Assembly (NCBI GenBank): GCA_003283685.1
Contig: QBWD01000027.1
Span: 1-12,607 of the forward strand
Source of the DNA: Prochlorococcus sp. AG-315-D17
Lineage (GTDB): Bacteria > Cyanobacteriota > Cyanobacteriia > PCC-6307 > Cyanobiaceae
Direction of reading: 5' to 3'
Length of the DNA: 12,607 bases
Shown piece after piece: positions 7,431-12,607 of the stretch. The first letter of the stretch is position 1; each line of letters starts with the position of its first letter. A program made the translations under genes and the position numbers. A model generated the notes under the pieces. It worked only from the letters and a program-made list of their open reading frames with translations. It ran no database searches and was not told where the DNA came from.

Positions 7431-8039
7431 ATGGGATGCAATCCAACTCTTATTGCAGGAGTTGATGAAGTAGGTAAAGGTTGTTTATATGGTCCTGTTT
7501 TTGCCGGAGCAGTAATTATTGATAAAGAGAACGAATTAAAACTATTACAAGAAGGTTTAAAAGATAGCAAAAAGTTAACAACAAAACAAAGAGATATTTT
7601 AGTTCCGTCAATTAAAGAAAAATCAATAGCCTGGTCTATAGGACAGGCATCTGCAAGAGAAATTGATAAATACGGAATTAGAACAGCCACAGAAAAGGCA
7701 ATGATAAGAGCATTAGAAAAATTTTCAACCACTCCAGATCTAATTATTGTAGATGGAGTATTACCCATTCGATTATGGACTGGAAAACAAATTACTAAAA
7801 TTAGAGGTGAAAGTTCTTTCCCTTCAATTGCTGCTGCGAGTATATTAGCAAAACAATCTAGAGATGAATTAATTAAACGTTTAGCAAAAAAACACCATCC
7901 TTATGGACTTGAAAAGAATAAAGGTTATGGTACAAAGTTACATCGTAGATATTTAATTAACGAGGGTCCATCAAAACTTCATCGGAAAAGTTTTCTTTCT
8001 AAAATCATAATAAATCCAAGTCAAAATTTAATAAATTAG
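7431..8039 (+). CDS. rnhB: Ribonuclease HII
   Basis: A 202-residue enzyme that cuts the RNA strand of RNA-DNA hybrids and nicks at single ribonucleotides left in DNA. Visible motifs are the metal-binding pair D12-E13 in VDEVGKG, the third acidic residue D108 in IIVDG, SIAAASILAK at 132-141 with R144-D145 after it, and the junction-sensing GYGT (165-168) followed by HRKSF (184-188). At the place where most bacterial enzymes have GD before the SIAAAS block, this protein has G126-E127, a conservative change at a probable catalytic ligand. The first G in the usual DEVGRG motif context is kept, with K for R. It starts 3 bp after the rne stop and is surely cotranscribed. Its TAG overlaps the opposite gene's stop codon. 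Confidence 0.92.
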   Translation: MGCNPTLIAGVDEVGKGCLYGPVFAGAVIIDKENELKLLQEGLKDSKKLTTKQRDILVPSIKEKSIAWSIGQASAREIDKYGIRTATEKAMIRALEKFSTTPDLIIVDGVLPIRLWTGKQITKIRGESSFPSIAAASILAKQSRDELIKRLAKKHHPYGLEKNKGYGTKLHRRYLINEGPSKLHRKSFLSKIIINPSQNLIN

Positions 8040-8548
8040 TTATGGTTACACCAATTCTGGAAATCACTAATCAACTGCTTTCCTACCCTTGCTTTGATTC
8101 CTAATAATATTCCATTTAATATAGATTGTCCTGTAGATTCAAGTATTTTGACAGGAATTAATCTCAAAAGAGGAGGTTGACTAACTGTTACACCTAAAAG
8201 CGCTTCTCCCTCAATCCCTTGTGGGGTTACCTCCAAAATTGCATTTAAGGACAATTCAAAGTCATCAACTATTCCCAATCCGTCTAGCTGGCTATCAGTT
8301 ACAAACATTTTGATTTTACCAGGAGTATTTACGACACTTATTGATACGACTGGATTTACTTGAAGCTGAAAGACTTGGAAACTTGTGACTTCGTATCTAA
8401 AGCTTCCTGGTCCTAGAGGAGTTAATTTCTTTGAATCCAGCATTGCTCCTACAACTCTCTCCTGTTGTAGGAGATAATTGGGTAGTTGCTCCACATTCTC
8501 TTTAACAACTAGATCAATTTTTTGTCGTGCATTAAAGGCAAGAGACAT
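8036..8548 (-). CDS. DUF1997 family protein
   Basis: A soluble protein of about 170 residues resembling DUF1997 (PF09366), a family of unknown function conserved in cyanobacteria and plant chloroplasts. Recognisable parts are the central 'SFRYEVTSFQVFQLQVNPVVSI', a polar strand with 'LDGLGI', and a C-terminal block 'LLRLIPVKILESTGQSILNGIL'. It has no signal peptide or membrane helix. I chose the ATG at 8546-8548 (MSLAFNAR); the frame remains open to 8635 but that would overlap pheA and adds residues with no family likeness. It converges with rnhB with a 4-bp stop-codon overlap and diverges from pheA across a 56-bp gap that must serve both promoters. A TATAAT hexamer abuts the start codon, so the true transcript or start may differ slightly. 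Confidence 0.72.
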   Translation of the reverse strand: MSLAFNARQKIDLVVKENVEQLPNYLLQQERVVGAMLDSKKLTPLGPGSFRYEVTSFQVFQLQVNPVVSISVVNTPGKIKMFVTDSQLDGLGIVDDFELSLNAILEVTPQGIEGEALLGVTVSQPPLLRLIPVKILESTGQSILNGILLGIKARVGKQLISDFQNWCNHN

Positions 8549-8604
8549 TATAAAAAAATTGCTCGAATTGATCTTATCGAAATTTACCCCATTTTTTTCA
8601 CCGA

Positions 8605-9435
8605 ATGTCCATACAAGTAGCCTACCTAGGTCCAAAAGGAACCTACGCAGAGAAGGCAGCTAAGGACCTTGCGAAGCTGGAAAACCTAGACTCTCCCTCG
8701 TTTCTACCATGCCAGGGATTAAGATCAGTGGTCGACCATCTGGCCGATAATCTTTGTGAAGCAGCTGTAGTACCAATAGAAAATTCAGTGGAAGGAGGTG
8801 TTACTTCTTCATTAGATGCACTTTGGAGACACAAAAATCTTTTTATTCACAGAGCATTAGTAATTCCAATTCAACACTCACTATTAAGTAGTGGAGAATT
8901 ATCAACTATCTCAGAAGTACTATCTCATCCTCAAGCCCTTGCTCAATGCAGTAACTGGTTAAATGAAAATATCCCAAATGCAGTTCATTTACCAACGAAT
9001 TCAACTGCAGAGGCGATAAGAATGGTAAGAGGGAGTCAATTCAGAGCTGCAATAGGATCCAAAGAATCTAGTGAAGAGCTAAATATCCTCGCTTATCCAA
9101 TTAACGATATAGAGGGAAATTGCACACGCTTTGTACTTCTAAGCAAAAATGATTTAAAAACTGAGGGAAATAAAGCAAGTATGGCCTTCTCACTTAAATC
9201 AAATAGTCCTGGAGCATTGCTTGAAGCATTAAATTGTGTAGCAAATCTTGGGCTAAATATGAGTAGAATTGAATCTCGTCCATCCAAAAGAGAGCTTGGT
9301 GAATATGTATTCTTTATAGATCTAGATATAAACAGTACAAATAAAAAAGCCTTTATTAAAATCAATGAGAGGCTTTCACCGTTTTGCAATCATATAGTTA
9401 ATTTTGGATGTTACATAAGTAACGCAAGCGAATAA
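8605..9435 (+). CDS. pheA: Prephenate dehydratase (monofunctional)
   Basis: A 276-residue enzyme converting prephenate to phenylpyruvate, the committed step to phenylalanine. The catalytic domain (1-180) has the N-terminal YLGPKGTYAE, the VPIENSVEGGV loop (56-66) and the T174-R175-F176 motif in GNCTRFVLL, whose Thr is essential in the family. The ACT regulatory domain (about 190-272) carries GALL (203-206) and ESRP (223-226), the two parts of the phenylalanine-binding site, so feedback inhibition by phenylalanine is expected. There is no chorismate mutase domain, unlike E. coli PheA. Start ATG 8605-8607 gives the typical short N terminus. The stop lies 1 bp from the stop of the convergent methyltransferase gene, leaving no room for a separate terminator. 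Confidence 0.93.
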   Translation: MSIQVAYLGPKGTYAEKAAKDLAKLENLDSPSFLPCQGLRSVVDHLADNLCEAAVVPIENSVEGGVTSSLDALWRHKNLFIHRALVIPIQHSLLSSGELSTISEVLSHPQALAQCSNWLNENIPNAVHLPTNSTAEAIRMVRGSQFRAAIGSKESSEELNILAYPINDIEGNCTRFVLLSKNDLKTEGNKASMAFSLKSNSPGALLEALNCVANLGLNMSRIESRPSKRELGEYVFFIDLDINSTNKKAFIKINERLSPFCNHIVNFGCYISNASE

Positions 9436-9436
9436 A

Positions 9437-10363
9437 TTAACCTCTTGACTTAAAAACTCCAAATTTCATTAATCCATTAGAAAAAGCCCATCTCATTAAC
9501 ATTATTGTAGGTATTTCTCTAGAAGCTTTCAGGAAGGCTCCTAAGCCTAATCTCAAAATAGCTTCAGGTCTTCTAAGTCCTTCAAGAATTGATTCGTTCC
9601 AAGACTGGATAGTATACCTAGTCCAATCAGCAGTTTCCACAGAAGTACCACAATAGCGACTATTCAATAAATTATTTTTAAACCCTTCAATACTTGAGAA
9701 TTCTGGATGTGTCCATTGGGTAAGAAGTTGATTCATAATTATTTTTTCTAAACCATTTAAAGGTTCTATTTGAGTATCTTTTTTATTCCAATCTGCAACT
9801 GCCAAAACCCCTCCTGGTCGAAGGACTCTTAGCATTTCGTCAGCAAATTTTTGTTTATCCAAAATATGAGGTCCCGCTTCAACGCTCCAGACTCCATCAA
9901 AACTACCTTTATCAATTTTCAAATCAATCGCATCCATTACCTCAAAACGACAATTTCTCTTATTAAGGGTTAACTGATTAGCTCTTTTAATTTGCTCTTG
10001 ACTGATAGAAATACCTAAGACATCAAATCCATACTTATCCGCTAGAATTCTTGAACTACCTCCAATTCCGCAGCCAATATCAAGAATTCTTGAGCCTGGA
10101 GGTAATTGATTTAATCCACTCCATACAACTAATTCATCAACAAAATCAATTTTTGCCTTCCTAAAGTCTTTCTTTAACCTTGGTTTCTCATAAAAGCCAA
10201 GATGTATATGTTCGCCCCAGAGATTCTCTAAAAGCCTATCATTAGTCCAAGAATCATATGAAGAAGCAACACTTCTAACAGATTGATATTTGCGACTTTT
10301 GTTCGACCATACAATTACTAATAACGTTGTTAATAAAGAACTAAGTATGATAAAAATATCCAT
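9437..10363 (-). CDS. MPBQ/MSBQ methyltransferase-like SAM enzyme
   Basis: A 308-residue class I SAM-dependent methyltransferase with a membrane anchor at residues 3-19, so it probably sits on the thylakoid or plasma membrane facing the cytosol. SAM motif I is ILDIGCGIGG (93-102), with SFDGVWSVEAGPHILDK (154-170) and LRPGG (181-185) after it. The regions VASSYDSW...WGEHIHLG (32-56), ADWN (190-193) and the C-terminal 'REIPTIMLMRWAF' closely match what I recall of Synechocystis Sll0418, which methylates 2-methyl-6-phytyl- and 2-methyl-6-solanesyl-benzoquinone on the way to tocopherol and plastoquinone. Gamma-tocopherol methyltransferase is the nearest alternative. It follows the LON-domain gene by 7 bp and is probably the last gene of a tufA-rpsJ-LON run. 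Confidence 0.78.
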   Translation of the reverse strand: MDIFIILSSLLTTLLVIVWSNKSRKYQSVRSVASSYDSWTNDRLLENLWGEHIHLGFYEKPRLKKDFRKAKIDFVDELVVWSGLNQLPPGSRILDIGCGIGGSSRILADKYGFDVLGISISQEQIKRANQLTLNKRNCRFEVMDAIDLKIDKGSFDGVWSVEAGPHILDKQKFADEMLRVLRPGGVLAVADWNKKDTQIEPLNGLEKIIMNQLLTQWTHPEFSSIEGFKNNLLNSRYCGTSVETADWTRYTIQSWNESILEGLRRPEAILRLGLGAFLKASREIPTIMLMRWAFSNGLMKFGVFKSRG

Positions 10364-10370
10364 TGCATAA

Positions 10371-11033
10371 TTAAGTATTAGTTTGATCAGCGTTAGAGAA
10401 AGTATCCTTTAAAGCAGTTCTAGCCGCAAGCTGACGTCTTGTTTGATCCAGAAGTTCATATTCTCTTTCTAATCGATTAAATGTATTAGTTGATTCCAAT
10501 AAGTTTTGCTGCTCACTTGCTACAGGGCCTCCTAAATGAGCTGCTATCCAAAAAGATAATTCTCTAGGAATCTCAGGTAAAGAATCTGGAAGCGACTTTT
10601 CAGAGTCCATTAATTTACCTGTAAGAGAAACAACATCTTTTAGTGCAATTGAAACTGAATCTTTTAGTTCATCCAATTTAATTTGATCTGATACTGGTTC
10701 GTCATCAATCCAACTAACTAAAGCGTTGATAAAAGGAGTTTCTCTAATAATTTCAAGGACTCGGAATCTTTGTTGACCAAGAGTAACTATATTGCTCCTT
10801 CCATCTTCAGAGGTTTGATGCTTAATTATCTGAGCACAACATCCAACATCAGCAATTTTCTTTGTAGTGGGATCCCACCTAATAACCCCAAAACAGCTAT
10901 CTGATTCTAAAACCGATTGGAGCATGATCCTATAACGCGATTCAAAAATATGAAGCGGCAGGTACTCTTGCGGAAAAAGAACAACCTCAGGCAAAGGGAA
11001 AAGTGGCAACTCCCTAACTGAAAGTTCGCTCAA
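10371..11033 (-). CDS. LON substrate-binding domain protein
   Basis: A 220-residue protein consisting of only the N-terminal (LON, PF02190) domain of Lon protease. The start 'ELPLFPLPEVVLFPQEYLPLHIFESRYR' (about 8-35) is the family signature, followed by 'CFGVI' and 'GQQRFRVLEI'. There is no AAA+ ATPase or serine-lysine protease part, so it cannot be Lon itself. Stand-alone LON proteins are widespread, including in cyanobacteria, and are thought to bind unfolded or specific proteins; the role is not known. The start is a TTG at 11031-11033 that gives the expected short N terminus. It sits between rpsJ (60 bp upstream) and the quinone methyltransferase gene (7 bp downstream). Confidence 0.85.
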   Translation of the reverse strand: MSELSVRELPLFPLPEVVLFPQEYLPLHIFESRYRIMLQSVLESDSCFGVIRWDPTTKKIADVGCCAQIIKHQTSEDGRSNIVTLGQQRFRVLEIIRETPFINALVSWIDDEPVSDQIKLDELKDSVSIALKDVVSLTGKLMDSEKSLPDSLPEIPRELSFWIAAHLGGPVASEQQNLLESTNTFNRLEREYELLDQTRRQLAARTALKDTFSNADQTNT

Positions 11034-11057
11034 AAGAACATTCCCAAATGATTATAT

Positions 11058-11078
11058 ATTAGAGAATTTATCTCTAAT
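11058..11078 (-). repeat. Perfect 8-bp hairpin between rpsJ and LON gene
   Basis: ATTAGAGA and TCTCTAAT pair perfectly around a 5-base loop. The repeat lies 15 bp after the rpsJ stop and 24 bp before the LON start. The stem is AT-rich and no T-run follows it on the minus strand, although a run of seven T precedes it (11084-11090). It is better read as a processing or attenuation hairpin than as a firm terminator. Confidence 0.45.
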
Positions 11079-11093
11079 TTGATAAAAAAAGAG

Positions 11094-11414
11094 CTATAGC
11101 TTAACTTCTATATCTACTCCACTAGGAAGATCTAGCTTCATTAAAGCATCTATGGTCTTAGCTGAAGGGCTGTAAATATCAATTATCCTTTTATGAGTTC
11201 TTGTCTCAAAATGTTCTCTTGAATCTTTATCAACATGGGGTGAGCGAAGAACACAATATATTTTTCTTTTTGTTGGAAGAGGAATAGGTCCAATAGCTGA
11301 AGCAGCAGTCGTATCAGCTGTTTCAATAATCTTCTCACATGATAGATCAAGCATTCTTCTATCAAAAGCCTTAAGGCGTATGCGTATCTTCTGCTGAGCT
11401 ATTGCTGTAGACAT
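11094..11414 (-). CDS. rpsJ: 30S ribosomal protein S10
   Basis: A 106-residue small-subunit protein of the 30S head, also known as NusE in antitermination. The core '[15 protein letters not shown]' (9-23), the '[36 protein letters not shown]' loop region (41-76) and the end '[11 protein letters not shown]' are diagnostic. Length and start (ATG 11412-11414) are typical. It lies 133 bp after tufA on the same strand, the order found at the end of the cyanobacterial str cluster (rpsL-rpsG-fusA-tufA-rpsJ). The structured spacer between the two may let their levels be set separately. Confidence 0.97.
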   Translation of the reverse strand: MSTAIAQQKIRIRLKAFDRRMLDLSCEKIIETADTTAASAIGPIPLPTKRKIYCVLRSPHVDKDSREHFETRTHKRIIDIYSPSAKTIDALMKLDLPSGVDIEVKL

Positions 11415-11469
11415 GATAAATTACAAAAAATTAAAATTAGTTTTCAAGGTTCTTTGGTCTTAGAAAATT

Positions 11470-11485
11470 AAGTTCTAGAGAACTT
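11470..11485. repeat. AAGTTC-TAGA-GAACTT palindrome before rpsJ
   Basis: A perfect 6-bp inverted repeat with a 4-base centre, 55 bp upstream of the rpsJ start codon and close to the set of overlapping repeats after tufA. It could be an operator or a small hairpin in the tufA-rpsJ message. No known regulator's site is recognised in it. Confidence 0.35.
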
Positions 11486-11489
11486 TTCT

Positions 11490-11545
11490 AATCCATTTTC
11501 AATCTTAAAGGATGGATTGAAGTATTTCCAAACCATCCTTCAATT
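11490..11545 (-). repeat. Overlapping inverted repeats in the tufA-rpsJ spacer
   Basis: Right after the tufA stop, an 11-bp stem (arms 11505-11515 and 11533-11543, one G.U in the transcript) has the core AAGGATGG/CCATCCTT. Two further repeats compete for the same bases: ATTGAAG/CTTCAAT (11516-11522 with 11539-11545) and TTCAATC/GATTGAA (11498-11504 with 11515-11521). A fourth short pair is AATCCA/TGGATT (11490-11495 with 11513-11518). No U-run follows, so this is not a classical terminator. Mutually exclusive folds suggest an attenuator or RNase processing site, but this is inferred. Confidence 0.5.
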
Positions 11546-11547
11546 AT

Positions 11548-12607
11548 TTACTCGATAATCTTCGAGACCACTCCAGCACCAATAGTACGACCACCTTCTC
11601 GGATAGCGAAACGCATACCTTGTTCAATAGCAACAGGAGCAATTAATTCTCCTGTCATTTTTATTCGATCTCCAGGCATAACCATTTCAACATTGCTGCC
11701 ATCATCTGAGGTGAAAGCAGTAATCTGGCCTGTTACATCAGTAGTACGGATATAGAACTGTGGACGATAACCTGCAAAAAACGGAGTATGGCGTCCGCCC
11801 TCTTCTTTCTTTAAAACATAGACCTCCCCCTCAAATTTAGTATGAGGTGTAATAGATCCTTTTTTCACAAGAACCATTCCTCTCTCAATATCTTCTTTCT
11901 GAATACCACGCAATAAAAGTCCAACATTGTCTCCAGCCATTCCCTCGTCAAGAAGCTTTCTGAACATCTCGACACCAGTAACAGTTGTAAGCCTTGTGTC
12001 TCTAATTCCAACGATTTCAACCTCTTCACCAACGGTCACTTTGCCTCTTTCAATTCGACCAGTTGCAACTGTTCCACGACCAGTAATTGAAAAGACATCT
12101 TCTATAGCCATAAGAAATGGCTTATCAATTTCCCTCTCTGGTTCTGGAATATTGGTGTCAACAGCTGTCATTAATTCATCTATTTTCGTCTCCCAATCAG
12201 CTTCTCCTTCAATTGCTTTTAATCCTGAAACCTGAATAACAGGAATATCGTCTCCTGGAAAGTCATAACTGGTAAGGAGTTCTCGTATCTCCATTTCAAC
12301 AAGTTCTATCATTTCTTCGTCATCAACCATATCGCACTTATTAAGTGCCACAACTAGTGCTGGGACACCAACCTGCTTAGCTAAAAGAATATGTTCTTTT
12401 GTTTGTGCCATCGCTCCATCTGTTGCGGCAACAACAAGAATTGCTCCATCCATCTGAGCAGCACCAGTGATCATATTTTTCACATAATCAGCATGGCCTG
12501 GGCAATCAACATGTGCGTAATGTCTTTCACCAGTCTCATATTCAACGTGAGCAGTATTAATTGTGATACCACGTTCACGCTCTTCTGGCGCACCGTCAAT
12601 ATCGGCA
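11548..12607 (-). CDS. tufA: Elongation factor Tu (5' end outside the window)
   Basis: EF-Tu, the GTPase that brings aminoacyl-tRNA to the ribosome. About 352 codons are present; some 47 N-terminal residues, including the P-loop GHVDHGKTT, are beyond the window edge. Visible GTPase motifs are the switch I end '[12 protein letters not shown]', DCPGH (12493-12507), NKCDM (12328-12342) and the G5 'SGLKA'. Domains 2 and 3 are complete, with the conserved '[23 protein letters not shown]' and the C-terminal '[17 protein letters not shown]'. An internal ATG at 12481-12483 is not the start: the frame continues to base 12606 with perfect EF-Tu sequence. It is followed by rpsJ on the same strand, as in str-type clusters. 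Confidence 0.97.
   Translation of the reverse strand, partial: ADIDGAPEERERGITINTAHVEYETGERHYAHVDCPGHADYVKNMITGAAQMDGAILVVAATDGAMAQTKEHILLAKQVGVPALVVALNKCDMVDDEEMIELVEMEIRELLTSYDFPGDDIPVIQVSGLKAIEGEADWETKIDELMTAVDTNIPEPEREIDKPFLMAIEDVFSITGRGTVATGRIERGKVTVGEEVEIVGIRDTRLTTVTGVEMFRKLLDEGMAGDNVGLLLRGIQKEDIERGMVLVKKGSITPHTKFEGEVYVLKKEEGGRHTPFFAGYRPQFYIRTTDVTGQITAFTSDDGSNVEMVMPGDRIKMTGELIAPVAIEQGMRFAIREGGRTIGAGVVSKIIE

Noticed and set aside
7424..7768. 114-codon open frame antisense to rnhB
   Set aside because: It lies wholly opposite a clear RNase HII gene, has no family likeness and shows composition expected of a shadow frame.
9093..9389. 98-codon open frame antisense to pheA
   Set aside because: It overlaps the ACT domain of pheA in full and has no recognisable domain or spacing of its own.
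11084..11101. Possible intrinsic terminator after rpsJ (AGCTATAGCT followed by a T-run)
   Set aside because: The palindrome can form only a 3-bp stem with a 4-base loop, too weak for a terminator.
11927..12235. 102-codon open frame antisense to tufA
   Set aside because: It is opposite strongly conserved EF-Tu codons; its Ser/Thr/Pro/Val-rich product is the usual mirror of that gene.
1..12607. tRNA, rRNA, CRISPR, insertion sequence or prophage signals
   Set aside because: No cloverleaf-like sequence, spaced direct repeats, transposase or integrase frame, or terminal repeats were seen on reading both strands.

Overview
The window looks like core chromosome of a marine picocyanobacterium, most likely Prochlorococcus. 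The DNA is clearly AT-rich, spacers are short and no mobile DNA is visible. Four products are cyanobacterial in flavour: an LL-diaminopimelate aminotransferase (DapL), an Sll0418-type quinone methyltransferase, a DUF1997 protein, and an RNase E ending in the arginine-rich tail used by cyanobacteria to bind PNPase. The species call is an inference from gene content and remembered family sequences; I could not run a search.

Layout. Positions 1-168 hold the 3' end of an unrecognised plus-strand gene, facing a half-size AbrB-type membrane protein (192-713, minus). A 290-bp spacer with a long imperfect hairpin leads to a plus-strand radical SAM gene (1005-2630). Its 3' end overlaps, tail to tail, a CPBP (CAAX-type) membrane protease gene. 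That protease is the last gene of a minus-strand cluster dapL - clpS - CPBP (5041 to 2552). A 472-bp divergent spacer (5042-5513) carries a 14-bp inverted repeat just upstream of dapL and a long leader for rne. The plus-strand pair rne-rnhB (5514-8039) follows. It ends against a minus-strand DUF1997 gene with overlapping stop codons. pheA (8605-9435, plus) diverges from DUF1997 and converges on a minus-strand run reading tufA - rpsJ - LON-domain protein - MPBQ/MSBQ-type methyltransferase (12607 to 9437).

How the genes fit together. RNase E and RNase HII cover RNA turnover and ribonucleotide/R-loop removal. ClpS selects N-degron substrates for the Clp protease. DapL and PheA belong to lysine/peptidoglycan and phenylalanine synthesis. 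The methyltransferase acts in plastoquinone/tocopherol synthesis. tufA and rpsJ are the downstream end of the str-type ribosomal cluster, with two metabolic or quality-control genes trailing it.

I do not see a dramatic new system. The items most worth a second look are structured non-coding spacers (dapL leader, radical SAM leader, tufA-rpsJ spacer), the uncharacterised radical SAM protein and its 79-bp antisense overlap with the protease gene, and an Asp-to-Glu change at a likely metal-ligand position of RNase HII.
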